A stretch of 64,000 nt of DNA, taken from assembly GCA_016929395.1 (NCBI GenBank), contig JAFGIX010000010.1:1-64000 (forward strand), read 5' to 3'. Within the stretch, counting starts at the first letter, position 1; each line of letters opens with the position of its first letter. Source of the DNA: Candidatus Zymogenus saltonus. GTDB taxonomy: Bacteria > Desulfobacterota > Zymogenia > Zymogenales > Zymogenaceae. The notes under the pieces are model-generated. The model did no database searches and had not been told where the DNA came from. It saw nothing but the letters and a program-made list of their open reading frames with translations. Positions 1 to 8,669 of this stretch are shown in pieces. Both the position numbers and the translations under genes were made by a program.

Positions 1-115
1 ACCCCTTACTAAAAGTATCGACAACCACCCCACTAAAAATACCGACAACCCCTTACTAAAAGTATCGACAACCACCCCACTAAAAATACCGGCAACCGCC
101 CCAATAAAAATGCCG
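1..115. repeat. Tandem ~24-25 bp repeats (about 5 units)
   Basis: Five successive units follow the pattern C-rich stretch, ACTAAAA, then ATACCGACAACC or GTATCGACAACC. Pairs of units make a ~49 bp higher-order repeat (about 2-49 and 51-98, nearly identical). No reading frame with a convincing protein crosses it. It may continue to the left of the window. It resembles a minisatellite, not a CRISPR array, because there are no unique spacers. Confidence 0.75.
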
Positions 116-148
116 ACCCCCCCATCTGAACAAGATGCCTGCCGCAAT

Positions 149-235
149 ATCGACCAACCAACACTCGACCAACCAACACTAGACCAACCAACACTCGACC
201 AACAACCAACCAACCAACACCCAACTAACAAACAC
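149..235. repeat. Tandem 15 bp repeats (CGACCAACCAACACT)
   Basis: The 15-mer CGACCAACCAACACT recurs three times with near identity and then decays into CCAAC/CAACACC variants up to about 235. Read on the plus strand it would encode DQPTL repeats in a short open frame (110-322), but I see no ribosome binding site or homologue for that frame and treat it as non-coding. The rest of 236-411 shows only the hairpin at 321-342. Confidence 0.65.
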
Positions 236-320
236 CAACCCCCTCCCCAAAGTTTTACTCCCCCAGGCTCCAGCCCCGACCACAAGGTCAGCCGAAAGGC
301 TGCGTTCCTAAAATGCTCAT

Positions 321-342
321 AAAAGGGGGGGAAAAGCCCCTT
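321..342 (-). terminator. Possible intrinsic terminator after the DUF4013 gene
   Basis: On the minus strand AAGGGG pairs with CCCCTT and the stem runs straight into TTTT. It lies about 70 bases beyond the stop codon of the minus-strand membrane protein at 412-1098. The stem is short (6 bp), so this is tentative. Confidence 0.4.
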
Positions 343-411
343 AAAAGGACTTTACGACACAAAATCCCAGTTTAAAATATAATAATTTTCTTATTTTGTC
401 AATATTATGTT

Positions 412-1098
412 TTACCAGTTTAAATCCCCATCGATCATGCTCACCCTGTCTATTACGACGTCGCCCAAATCCGCCCCCAGCTTCCCGAGTATGTTGGTAG
501 CCACAAGGAGAAGGTAGAAGAGAGGGATTATAACGAGGATATATCCGAATTTGATCGACATGAGCAGATAACAGATAAAGAAAAATACGAGGCTTACCAG
601 CCAAACAATAAGGACATTTATAGTATAGGTCTTTACAGCCTTTCTGATGTTAAGGAGGACCTCCGAAAATGCAAATATCGTCTTCAGCCTCTCGTCACAT
701 TTCAGCATGTAGATTATCGCCATTGGGAATATATAGGCGGACGAAAGGGCTAAAATTGTCCCGATCATTACAATGAAGAAGCCCAGCAATACCGCCCACG
801 CCGATTTGACCACTACAAACAAAAACATCCCTATGGAAAAGGGGATAAAAAAAGGTATGCCGTAGACCACAAGCGCGAGAATGAACTTCCCTCCGGAAAG
901 AAACAATCCCATAAAATCGTTCCAGAGGGGCATCCCCTCCCTCTCAACCATTATCTCCCTCATCCCCCTCATAGCATAGCCGGCCGCCACTGCATTACCC
1001 AAGAGGGGAACTAAGTTTATCGCACATCCCAACAGGAACTTCAATGAAGTTTTTCTCCCGTTTACGGGATATATAAGAGTCTCTACTATTTTTTCCAT
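412..1098 (-). CDS. DUF4013-like integral membrane protein
   Basis: A 228-residue hydrophobic protein with about five membrane segments (roughly residues 23-45, 65-90, 95-125, 150-175 and 180-200). The arrangement, including the stretch around residues 20-45 (LLGCAINLVPLLGNAVAAGY), fits DUF4013 family proteins, whose role is unknown. I chose the ATG at 1098; an upstream in-frame TTG at 1119 is possible but less likely. Its nearest upstream neighbour on the same strand is another multi-pass membrane protein (Yip1-like), about 110 bases away, so they may be co-transcribed. No catalytic motif is visible. Confidence 0.7.
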   Translation of the reverse strand: MEKIVETLIYPVNGRKTSLKFLLGCAINLVPLLGNAVAAGYAMRGMREIMVEREGMPLWNDFMGLFLSGGKFILALVVYGIPFFIPFSIGMFLFVVVKSAWAVLLGFFIVMIGTILALSSAYIFPMAIIYMLKCDERLKTIFAFSEVLLNIRKAVKTYTINVLIVWLVSLVFFFICYLLMSIKFGYILVIIPLFYLLLVATNILGKLGADLGDVVIDRVSMIDGDLNW

Positions 1099-1210
1099 AC
1101 TCAATCCAATTAACGTCAAACAGAGCGGTTTCCCCTCCCCGCCCTATCGGTGCATCTAAAGGGGTATCCCCTGCCAAAAAAGGTCGAATCGGCACACTTC
1201 CGTATTTGTA

Positions 1211-1834
1211 TCAAAGTATACTGCTTATGGTGTCTCTAACGATACTTGTGGCAATTTTGTTGTTTATTATTTCCAGAAATCCCCAGACAACGATTCCCCC
1301 GATGACGGTCATGACGGTGTAGGCCAGGATCGTCGTCTTGGGACACTCCATCAAAATGGAAAGGCCTTGATACAGGATGTAAATACCGTAAATGGCGATA
1401 ATCAATCCGAGGAGAAATCCCGCCGTCGATCCTGTCAGGGACAGCCTGGGATGGATTGATAAAAACCCGCCGATGAGGGAGGGGGTACATGCGTAGGCGA
1501 TGGTCTTGAACGCCTGAAGGAAGTTTTCCTTCCCGCCCATTTTGGGGGCCAATAGGTTCACGATCAAGGCAAGTATAAAAACTCCCCCAACGGTCAAAAT
1601 ATACTGTACCATCACATGGATCAGTGTGGATCCGACAGCTATCCTGATATTGCCCTCAGGGCCGCCCGAAAAGCCAACGGCCGTATATCCTATAAATGTC
1701 GTCATAAAGGGTACCAGGGCGAGCATGCAAAGATAGATCAGAGTCTGCTGGAGGGTATTGCGCTCTTCCTTTAACAAATAAAGAGTATCACCCGGCTTTA
1801 GCAAAAGCCCAAATATTTTTTCAACTATACTCAT
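1211..1834 (-). CDS. Yip1-domain membrane protein
   Basis: A 207-residue protein with five predicted membrane helices. The layout (cytoplasmic N terminus beginning MSIVEKIFGLLLKPGDTLY, then alternating hydrophobic segments) matches bacterial YIP1-family proteins (PF04893). Their biochemical function is not established. The start ATG is preceded by GGGGGTAAT, an acceptable ribosome binding site. It reads toward the DUF4013 gene, and the two small membrane proteins probably form a unit. The assignment rests on helix layout and length, not on catalytic residues. Confidence 0.7.
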   Translation of the reverse strand: MSIVEKIFGLLLKPGDTLYLLKEERNTLQQTLIYLCMLALVPFMTTFIGYTAVGFSGGPEGNIRIAVGSTLIHVMVQYILTVGGVFILALIVNLLAPKMGGKENFLQAFKTIAYACTPSLIGGFLSIHPRLSLTGSTAGFLLGLIIAIYGIYILYQGLSILMECPKTTILAYTVMTVIGGIVVWGFLEIINNKIATSIVRDTISSIL

Positions 1835-2054
1835 ATTACCCCCATATAAACGATATTATAAAATAACTACGGTAAAACTACACCTGGAATCCATCCAGAT
1901 CGGTATTTCTCTCTATTCAGGTCGTTAAAAACTTTAGAAAAAAACTTAAACATCAGTTAATGAAATTTTTGCAACCATCTCTATAGAATAGCGTTGAATA
2001 GAAATGTTGTCAAGAAAAAGAATTTACACAATATTACATCCTTTTACGAGCATA

Positions 2055-2486
2055 TCACAAGGAAGAAAGCTTGTTCTCCGAGATTAGATGAACCCAGTTC
2101 CTCTTCATTACATCGATGGCCTCGTCCAATTTATCCACCCCGACGATCAGAATTGCGTTGTCGCCTATACGCCCGATGTAGGGATACAGGTAGTGGACGT
2201 TGATATTGGCTTCTTTCAGGGGCTTAAGCACGGCGTTCAATCCCCCCGGGTGGTCCGGCGTCTCCACCGCCAAGACGTCCCTCTGCCTGACCTTGTAATC
2301 CATCCCCTCGAGGACCAAGATCGCCTTTTTGGGATCATCGACCACCATCCTTATTGTTGTAAGGTCGGATGTGTCCGCGACGGTTATCGCCCTGATATTT
2401 ATCCCCTCCCCACCCAAGACATCCGATATCTCCGAAAGCTTCCCCGGGATGTTCTCTAATACCACTGAAATCTGCTTAATCCGCAT
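2055..2486 (-). CDS. Tandem ACT-domain protein
   Basis: A 143-residue protein made of two ACT domains (about residues 3-68 and 72-138). The first shows the classic pattern: VVLENIPGKLSEISDVLGGEGINIRA is read directly from residues 8-33. ACT domains bind amino acids and usually regulate enzymes allosterically; no catalytic domain is attached. It follows korC on the same strand after 42 bases, as the last gene of the kor operon. I infer that it senses an amino acid related to the 2-oxoacid substrate, for example branched-chain or aromatic, and regulates that oxidoreductase or its transcript. The ligand cannot be read from the sequence. Confidence 0.85.
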   Translation of the reverse strand: MRIKQISVVLENIPGKLSEISDVLGGEGINIRAITVADTSDLTTIRMVVDDPKKAILVLEGMDYKVRQRDVLAVETPDHPGGLNAVLKPLKEANINVHYLYPYIGRIGDNAILIVGVDKLDEAIDVMKRNWVHLISENKLSSL

Positions 2487-2528
2487 TGTACAAAACCCTT
2501 TCCGCTGTTTATTTAACCTCTACCAGTT

Positions 2529-3062
2529 CTACTCTATAGATTCGTATCCCAACATAAGCGCCTTTGAATTCATCTCTATGACCTTATTTTTCCCCTCAAA
2601 TATCTCACCCAGTCCGTCAAGGGCCGCATCAACGGAAACCAGATTCCCCTTCTTTATAAAGGCCCCCAGCATCACCATATTTGCGGTCCTCATATCACCG
2701 ATCCCCTCCGCCAGATTTCCCGCATCAACCAGGACGTATTCGATGTCCCCCCTGCTCGGGACTTCGTCTATCATCGTGGAGTTGAGAAACAGAATCCCCC
2801 CAGTTTGGACCTTGTTCTGAAAGTTGTGGAGGGAGGGCTTGTTCATAACGACGATAAACTCCGGGGAAGACGCGATGGGGGACGCTATCTCCTCATCGGA
2901 AACCGCCACCGTGCAGTTTGCGGTACCCCCCCTGACCTCCGCCCCGTAGGACGGGAGATAAGTCACCACCTTGTCCTCCATCATCGCGGCCACCGCAAAG
3001 GCGTATCCCATCATAAGGACTCCCTGGCCGCCGAACCCGGCAAATATGGTCTTAATCTGCAT
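2529..3062 (-). CDS. korC: 2-oxoacid:ferredoxin oxidoreductase, gamma subunit
   Basis: A 177-residue subunit of the pyruvate/ketoisovalerate-type oxidoreductase gamma family (PF01558). The N terminus has the FAGFGGQGVLMMG loop, and YGAEVRGG near residue 40 is a family signature. With the alpha, beta and ferredoxin-like subunits it forms a CoA-dependent enzyme that oxidatively decarboxylates a 2-oxoacid to acyl-CoA and reduces ferredoxin in the cytoplasm. Its ATG overlaps the end of korB by 11 bases, which points to translational coupling. Substrate class (2-oxoglutarate, branched-chain or aromatic) cannot be decided; kor is used as a generic name and vor is an alternative. Confidence 0.9.
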   Translation of the reverse strand: MQIKTIFAGFGGQGVLMMGYAFAVAAMMEDKVVTYLPSYGAEVRGGTANCTVAVSDEEIASPIASSPEFIVVMNKPSLHNFQNKVQTGGILFLNSTMIDEVPSRGDIEYVLVDAGNLAEGIGDMRTANMVMLGAFIKKGNLVSVDAALDGLGEIFEGKNKVIEMNSKALMLGYESIE

Positions 3063-3825
3063 TTACGGCCTCTTTGACTCCTTCCTTTTCCGTAATATCC
3101 TTTATAACCCCAAGGGGATACTCCTTTGACATCACCTCGTCGATCCATTTGCACGCATCCAGGGGTTTCATCTTCCAGTTTGTCGGGCAGGGGGAGAGAA
3201 CCTCCACGAGTGAGAAGCCGATATCATCCATCTGTATCTGAAAGGCCTTTCTGATCGCCTTTTTGGTCTTCTTTATAGCGGAAACGCTGTTTACCGTGGT
3301 CCGCTCGATATACGCGACGCCGTCGAGGAGGGCCAGCATCTCGCTTATCTTTATCGGCGCTCCCTCCCTCCTCATATCCCTCCCGAAGGGAGATGTGGTG
3401 GTCTTCTGATTAAAGAGGGTCGTCGGCGCCATCTGTCCCCCGGTCATGCCGTAGACTGCGTTGTTTATGAAGATCGTCGTGAACCTCTCGCCGCGGTTTG
3501 CCGCGTGGATCGTCTCCGCCGTGCCGATGGCCGCCAGGTCCCCGTCGCCCTGATATGTAAAGATCAGACAATCGGGAAGAATTCTCTTCATGGCCGTCGC
3601 CATGGCGCCGCCCCTGCCGTGGGCGGATTCAACCGAGTCGATATCGAGGTAGTTATAGGTCAAGACGGCACATCCCGCGGGCGGGATGCAGATGGCCTTC
3701 TCGGCGAGGTCCATCTCTTCTATGAGCTCGGCGATAAGCCTGGTAACGATGCTGTGCCCGCAGCCGGGACAGTAATGCATCGGGACTTTCTTTAGATACT
3801 TTGGTCGGGAATAAATCTTTTTCAT
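3052..3825 (-). CDS. korB: 2-oxoacid:ferredoxin oxidoreductase, beta subunit (TPP-binding)
   Basis: A 257-residue thiamine-diphosphate-binding subunit. HYCPGCGH near residue 17, the GDGD motif near residue 94 and the downstream NNAVYGMTGGQ segment are the TPP/Mg-binding and cluster-associated signatures of the family. CPTNW near residue 212 is common in 2-oxoglutarate and 2-ketoisovalerate enzymes. It carries the decarboxylation chemistry. The gene begins four bases after korA ends and overlaps korC, so the subunits are made from one transcript in stoichiometric amounts. Confidence 0.92.
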   Translation of the reverse strand: MKKIYSRPKYLKKVPMHYCPGCGHSIVTRLIAELIEEMDLAEKAICIPPAGCAVLTYNYLDIDSVESAHGRGGAMATAMKRILPDCLIFTYQGDGDLAAIGTAETIHAANRGERFTTIFINNAVYGMTGGQMAPTTLFNQKTTTSPFGRDMRREGAPIKISEMLALLDGVAYIERTTVNSVSAIKKTKKAIRKAFQIQMDDIGFSLVEVLSPCPTNWKMKPLDACKWIDEVMSKEYPLGVIKDITEKEGVKEAVNAD

Positions 3826-3829
3826 CTCC

Positions 3830-4963
3830 CTATAATCCCTTCTGTAAATATTGGCGTGATATTATCCTCGAAAGCTCCACAGGCGTCGGCACAACCCCGC
3901 CCGGCCTTCCGTAAAAGTAGACCTCCGACGCCCCCTTCAACGAGAGCTCCACGTCTTCGACCATCTGGCCCGCGCTCATCTCGAAGACGAAGAAGAGAGA
4001 GACCGACTTCACCCATTTCCTTATAACCTCGGAGGGAAACGGCCAGAGGGTGATGGGGCGTATCAAACCAACCTTAAGCCCCTCCTTTCTCGCCCTCTTA
4101 ACGCCCCCCTTCGCAATCCTCGCGGCCGTGCCGTAGGCGACGACCGCAAGTTTTGCGTCGTCCATCATGAACTCTTCGCACTTGACCTCTTTTTTCGTGA
4201 TCATCTGATATTTGCGCATGAGCTTCCAGTTGTGCTCTTCCATCTCCTGCGTATTCAAAATGAGGGAGCAGACGATCCTCGACGGCCTCCCCTTCGCACC
4301 GGTTATCGTATAATCCTTTTTCGGGAGCTTCCTGGGCTTGTAGTTGTCGAACGTCACCGGCTCCATCATCTGCCCCAGCATTCCGTCGGCCAAGATAATA
4401 ACCGGATTTCTGTAGTAGTCGGAAATGTCGAAGGCCTCCATCGTCAGATCAGCCAGCTCCTGACAGGAGGCGGGCGCCAGGACTACCACCCGGTAATCGC
4501 CGTGGCCGCCGCCGCGGGTTGACTGGAAATAGTCGGACTGGGCGGGCGAGATGTTCCCGAGGCCGGGGCCTCCCCTCACCATGTTTACGATAACGGCCGG
4601 GAGCTCGTCCCCGCAGAGAAAGGAGATCCCCTCCTGCTTCAGGCTTATTCCGGGACTTGAAGACGAGGTCATTGCCCTTGCCCCCGCCGCGCTGGCCCCA
4701 AGAACCATATTTATGGCCGATATTTCGCTCTCGGACTGGATAAATATGCCGTCCTTGACCTCGGCAAGCCTTCTCGACATATATTCGGGAAGCTGATTCT
4801 GTGGCGTTATGGGATAGCCGAAATAGCAGGTGCACCCGGCCCTCACGGCGGCCTCCCCCACCACCGTGTTTCCCCTCATAAGCTTCTTGCTGCTCTTTTG
4901 CCTGACGACCTTCTGTTTGCCGCCGTCTTTGGCTTCCCCTTCCATATCAATGCTCTGCTTCAC
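3830..4963 (-). CDS. korA: 2-oxoacid:ferredoxin oxidoreductase, alpha subunit
   Basis: A 377-residue alpha subunit. Residues ~30-60 contain GEAAVRAGCTCYFGYPITPQ, the pyrimidine-binding domain signature, and the middle contains VRGGPGLGNISPAQSDYFQ, typical of VorB/KorA. I chose GTG at 4963 because GAGGTG sits at the right distance upstream; this start overlaps korD by 17 bases. An ATG at 4945 directly after the korD stop is an alternative. About 25 lysine-rich residues precede the conserved core, which is longer than in many homologues. Confidence 0.92.
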   Translation of the reverse strand: MKQSIDMEGEAKDGGKQKVVRQKSSKKLMRGNTVVGEAAVRAGCTCYFGYPITPQNQLPEYMSRRLAEVKDGIFIQSESEISAINMVLGASAAGARAMTSSSSPGISLKQEGISFLCGDELPAVIVNMVRGGPGLGNISPAQSDYFQSTRGGGHGDYRVVVLAPASCQELADLTMEAFDISDYYRNPVIILADGMLGQMMEPVTFDNYKPRKLPKKDYTITGAKGRPSRIVCSLILNTQEMEEHNWKLMRKYQMITKKEVKCEEFMMDDAKLAVVAYGTAARIAKGGVKRARKEGLKVGLIRPITLWPFPSEVIRKWVKSVSLFFVFEMSAGQMVEDVELSLKGASEVYFYGRPGGVVPTPVELSRIISRQYLQKGL

Positions 4964-5171
4964 GATACACCTCTATCGCCACATCAGGACACGCAACCGC
5001 ACAAAGGGCGCACCCGGTGCACCTGTTCTCACCGGAGTCAACGACCCTGGCCGGATAGTATCCCTTCAGATTAAGATTGTCCGATACTTCAATCATATCC
5101 CTTGGACACGCCTCTATGCAGAAGAGGCATCCCTTACAGGCTTCCTCGTCTATTACTATCTTCCCTTTCAA
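4947..5171 (-). CDS. korD: Ferredoxin-like delta subunit of 2-oxoacid oxidoreductase (2 x [4Fe-4S])
   Basis: A 74-residue protein with two ferredoxin motifs, CKGCLFCIEACP near residue 12 and CTGCALCAVACP near residue 51. It is the electron-relay subunit of the korDABC enzyme and first gene of the operon. The only start ahead of the first cluster in this frame is TTG at 5171, with AAGGGGAA about ten bases upstream, so a TTG start is likely. A promoter candidate lies at 5220-5248. Confidence 0.88.
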   Translation of the reverse strand: MKGKIVIDEEACKGCLFCIEACPRDMIEVSDNLNLKGYYPARVVDSGENRCTGCALCAVACPDVAIEVYREAEH

Positions 5172-5219
5172 TTATTTATTCCCCTTAGGTGATCTCTATA
5201 ATATCAGATTAAAACTATA

Positions 5220-5248
5220 ATTTAATATAATTCAATTCAAAATGTCAA
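5220..5248 (-). promoter_or_regulatory. Putative sigma-70 promoter of the kor operon
   Basis: On the minus strand TTGACA (5248-5243) is followed after 17 bases by TTAAAT (5225-5220), in a very AT-rich divergent intergenic region. Transcription would begin near 5213, about 40 bases before the korD start. A perfect -35 box with correct spacing is the only support. Confidence 0.5.
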
Positions 5249-5347
5249 GAAAATTAATTACACCGCAGCTACATTATGCCACACTTCGATAAAAATGTAA
5301 AAGTCTAATCTCCTCAATAAATACACCCATTATGACGATAAAAAGGT

Positions 5348-5376
5348 TTGCTTTTATTTTTATTTCATATTACCAT
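5348..5376 (+). promoter_or_regulatory. Weak promoter candidate for the CoA-ligase gene
   Basis: TTGCTT and TACCAT are separated by 17 bases, with the downstream gene starting 29 bases later and AAGGGATTTAGGAA in front of it as ribosome binding region. It shares the 5172-5404 divergent region with the kor promoter, so both pathways could be co-regulated. Confidence 0.3.
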
Positions 5377-5404
5377 ACAAAAAAATCTTGAAGGGATTTA
5401 GGAA

Positions 5405-6907
5405 ATGAAAGACGGATTTAAAACAAAACTCGATCCTATATTCTATCCTGAAAGCGTCGCCATTATAGGGGCCAGCAACAACTTTGCGAAGTGGGGATCT
5501 TTTATCACGGCCCACATGATCGTCGGCGGGTACCTCGGGAAGATCTACCCGATAAACCCGAAGAAAGATACGATATACGGAAGGAAGGCCTATAAAAATA
5601 TCGCCGACGTTCCAGGGAAGGTGGACCTCGCCATAATAACCACCCCCGCAAAGACGGTCTTCAACGTCGTCAAAGAGTGTATCGAGAAAAAAGTCGGCGG
5701 TATCGTGGTGGTCACGTCCGGCTTTTCCGAGACGGACGAGGAGGGAATTAAGTTTGAGAGGGAACTGGCAGAACTTCTGGAAAAGGCCAAGATACCGATG
5801 GTTGGGCCGAACACGATGGGTGTAATGTGCACCCAGAAGCGCCTTTTCTCAATAGGCGCCCCCCTATATCCCCACCGTGGCGATATCTCGTTCATGTCCC
5901 AGAGCGGGAACCTCGGAAACCAGATGCTCGAATGGGCGGAGATGCACAGCGTCGGCATGGGCAAGTTCGTGGGATCGGGGAACGAGGCGCTCCTGAAAAA
6001 GTCGGATTTCCTGAGATATTTCAAAGACGATCCCGACACCAAGGTAATACTCCTCTACGTTGAGGGGGTCGAGGAGGGAGAGAAATTTCTCGAGATCGCC
6101 CAGGAGACCACAAAGAGAAAACCGATTGTGGCCCTCAAAGGCGGAAGGACCGAGGCCGGCGGTGTCGCCGCCCGCTCCCACACCGGCTCCCTTGCCGGGG
6201 ACAGCGAGATAATCACCTCGGCCTTTAGGCAGGCGGGAATTATCGAGGCGAGGACCCCCACTGATATGCTCGATTACTCCATGGCCCTGGACAACCTCCC
6301 CCTCCCCAAGGGCGACAGGGTGGGAATAATCACCCTGGGCGGAGGCTGGGGCGTGGTCACGTCCGACAACGTGGTGGAGTGCGGGCTTACCGTCGCCAAG
6401 CTCGGGAAGAAGGTGATCGACAAGCTCGACAAGATCCTCCCCCCCTTCTGGAGCAAGAGAAATCCCGTAGACCTCGTGGGACAGATAAACCCGGAGGCGT
6501 ACGTGCAATCGGTGGAGGCGGTCACTTCATCCGACGACGTGGACGCCGTGATCTGCCTCGGGATCGTCGGGGTTTCCAGCATGGGAATCCGCTCCTTTGC
6601 GGCCTCGGCCACGGCCGCCGACCTCGACAACATCGAATACGCAATCCGTCAAGCACAGGGACGCCTGGCATCGATCGAGAGGAGTTTCCTGGACAAGGTA
6701 AACGAGCTCATGAACGAATACAAAAAGCCGATCATTAACGTCTCTCTCTACGCCGGGGGAAGGAGGGAGCGCTACCAGTCGAGGACGGGCTATTCCGAGG
6801 TCGTTTACTCAACGCCGGAAAAGGCGGTGCAGTCCCTCGCCGCCATGTACGAATACTACAAATATCTCTCCGGACACGGCATTACGGAGCTGAAGGGATT
6901 CCTATAA
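5405..6907 (+). CDS. ADP-forming acyl-CoA synthetase alpha-type subunit (CoA-binding)
   Basis: A 500-residue protein with an N-terminal CoA-binding Rossmann domain (about residues 10-140, YPESVAIIGASNNF), a succinyl-CoA-ligase-like domain and a third flavodoxin-like domain. His259 in ARSHTGSLAGD matches the phosphohistidine of the ADP-forming acetyl-CoA synthetase/NDP-forming acyl-CoA ligase family. Such enzymes recover ATP from acyl-CoA, but need an ATP-grasp beta subunit that is not fused here and not found in the window. It is divergent from the kor operon, whose product is acyl-CoA, so a combined 2-oxoacid fermentation to a free acid plus ATP is a reasonable inference. It could instead act with a distant beta gene or be an acyltransferase-related paralogue. 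Confidence 0.85.
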   Translation: MKDGFKTKLDPIFYPESVAIIGASNNFAKWGSFITAHMIVGGYLGKIYPINPKKDTIYGRKAYKNIADVPGKVDLAIITTPAKTVFNVVKECIEKKVGGIVVVTSGFSETDEEGIKFERELAELLEKAKIPMVGPNTMGVMCTQKRLFSIGAPLYPHRGDISFMSQSGNLGNQMLEWAEMHSVGMGKFVGSGNEALLKKSDFLRYFKDDPDTKVILLYVEGVEEGEKFLEIAQETTKRKPIVALKGGRTEAGGVAARSHTGSLAGDSEIITSAFRQAGIIEARTPTDMLDYSMALDNLPLPKGDRVGIITLGGGWGVVTSDNVVECGLTVAKLGKKVIDKLDKILPPFWSKRNPVDLVGQINPEAYVQSVEAVTSSDDVDAVICLGIVGVSSMGIRSFAASATAADLDNIEYAIRQAQGRLASIERSFLDKVNELMNEYKKPIINVSLYAGGRRERYQSRTGYSEVVYSTPEKAVQSLAAMYEYYKYLSGHGITELKGFL

Positions 6908-7889
6908 AAACTCGGCTTAGTCATTTGCCTCGCTCATCAATCAAGGGGGAGTGATTTTTTTAAGAGATGGCCCCAATCTTATTCGGGAGACATGAGCTCC
7001 GATTTATATATGGCGGGGCCTTCAAAACGGCCGCGGCCTGTTGTCATGGGTCTTGAGACCCTCCCTCAATTCTAGACACCGAAATAGAGGAGATCAAAAA
7101 CAGAATTCAGTGAATTTTTAAGTATAACGTAATTTTTTTTGCAAAACGACATTATACGTGTAATCCTTAAATTAGATCTTTCCACCCGAGAACGTCCGTC
7201 CGCTCAAAACACCAAAAAGTGCAATAATATCAAGTATTCCTTCAAATTCATAATTTGGATCGATTCAAATATTGAATTTTTTTGCATAAATTCTTTACTA
7301 TTTCCTTTTACCTGTTGACAATAAGCAATTTATAGTAAAAAATATAACAAGGGGCCTAATAAACCATGTTAAGGGCCTTTATAAATATGATAGAGCATAG
7401 AAGTACCTTTACCAAATGGAGGACGTTTTATTTTCGGTCTTAATATATAAATGGCCTAAAACCAGCGCCGCTCAAAATTGAGGTTTTTCAAAATCGAGCT
7501 TAAAATCTAAACTCTGTGACGCCTGACAAAAAGCGAAGGAATCGTAAAGAAGTATCAATAATGCTCTTTTCCGCTTCCGACGATTTCATTTCCTCCCATA
7601 CTCGATTTTGAAGAATTTTTCAAAAACCACCCAACGGTGCCTTAAATCACATAATTAGTACTTCAGATGATGTATTTATGCGATTAACAGTCCAATAGGC
7701 TCGTATAGTCAGATTAGCGAAGATTACCGTAAAAATGGTGTTAGAGAATATGATTATTGAAGATTCAAGAGAGATTTTAGGGGCATCAGCAATCAGGGGA
7801 GAGATGCTCAATCTTGAGGTGGGCTGCGCCCCAAACTAAGGGAGATAAAAGTACCGATTTTTTATAATGTTAAGGAGGAGGTATCTATT
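6908..7889. other. Long gene-free interval with a bulged inverted repeat
   Basis: No frame here resembles a protein. The first part has a weak AATCA/TGATT stem followed by T7 (6939-6962), a possible terminator of the CoA-ligase gene. TTCAAAATCGAG at 7487-7498 is the exact complement of CTCGATTTTGAA at 7601-7612, with GGTTTTT/AAAAACC extending the pairing on the outside (7482-7488 and 7622-7628). The interval is AT-rich with GC-rich patches. I cannot assign it to a known RNA family. Confidence 0.4.
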
Positions 7890-8342
7890 ATGTCGAAAAG
7901 ATTAATTTTCATGTTTCTGGTCTTTTTCGGATTGACGGCCGTATCGGCGGGCGAAAACACATTTTCCACCCTTGCCAAGGGGTATTATGCATCGGGGATC
8001 GAAGAGAAGGTGGAGGCGGTCTTTTACGATGCGGACGCATTTTCTTCATTCTTTAAAAAAAACTACATTGGAGTGACGCCGGCACCAAAGATCCCCGAGG
8101 TGGATTTCAAAAAGGATATGGTGGTAGCGGTCTCCCCGGGGCCCAGGATGTCCGGGGGATACGATGTTGAGATAGTCGAGATTGTCGAGATGGAAGGAAA
8201 GCTCGTGGTTGAAATCCGATACAGTGAGCCCGGCCCGAGCGCCATCGTGACAACGGCCATCACCCAGCCCCATCACATAGTATCCACACCTAAGAGGGAT
8301 CTGCCGGTGGTGTTCAGATGGGAAGAGAAAAAATCCGAATGA
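7890..8342 (+). CDS. Exported PrcB-domain-like protein
   Basis: A 150-residue protein with a clear signal peptide (residues 1-21, ending VSAGE). The mature part fits the PrcB C-terminal domain family (PF14343): a GPRMSGGYDVEI segment near residue 89 and a later PGPSAIVTTAITQPHHIV segment near residue 118. These proteins are periplasmic or surface-associated; in spirochetes PrcB is associated with a surface protease complex, but the domain is widespread and its role here is unknown. AAGGAGGAGG ten bases upstream is a very strong ribosome binding site. TATAAT at 7863-7868 sits just ahead of it without a good -35 box. Confidence 0.7.
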   Translation: MSKRLIFMFLVFFGLTAVSAGENTFSTLAKGYYASGIEEKVEAVFYDADAFSSFFKKNYIGVTPAPKIPEVDFKKDMVVAVSPGPRMSGGYDVEIVEIVEMEGKLVVEIRYSEPGPSAIVTTAITQPHHIVSTPKRDLPVVFRWEEKKSE

Positions 8343-8417
8343 TAGCGGGAAAGGTTAAATCATTTTTCAAAGAGGTTGTTTCGAGTCTAACAATCCCCTT
8401 ACAATGGCAAGTAAATA

Positions 8418-8669
8418 ATGCCCGATAAGTTCAAAATTTTAAATCCGGAGGTTGTCGAAGAGGCCCTCTTTAGAGGCGGAAAGTCGAGAAACGGCCTTAT
8501 CAAGGAGCTGGGCAACATCTCCTACGAAATGGTACACAAGGCGATGCGAGGGGAACCGGTGCCTCCTGAGATAGCATATAAAATAATAATCACCATCGAG
8601 AAGCTCAACGGCAAGACCGGGGATGACGTAGACTTCGATCATTACCTCGAGGAGCTGTCCTTAGAATAG
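8418..8669 (+). CDS. Small acidic protein of unknown function, possibly HTH-like
   Basis: An 83-residue protein with no family that I recognise. It is mostly helical by composition. The centre (residues ~25-58, GLIKELGNISYEMVHKAMRGEPVPPEIAYKI) has the rhythm of a short helix-turn-helix, with a recognition-helix-like stretch followed by a PP turn, so a DNA-binding role is possible but unproven. It starts 76 bases after the PrcB-like gene and may be co-transcribed with it. Confidence 0.5.
   Translation: MPDKFKILNPEVVEEALFRGGKSRNGLIKELGNISYEMVHKAMRGEPVPPEIAYKIIITIEKLNGKTGDDVDFDHYLEELSLE

Noticed and set aside
1-235. CRISPR array
   Set aside because: Repeat units follow one another directly without unique spacers, vary in sequence and have no cas genes nearby.
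110-322. Small protein with DQPTL repeats
   Set aside because: The frame is just the translation of the 15-bp DNA repeat, with no ribosome binding site and no homologue known to me.
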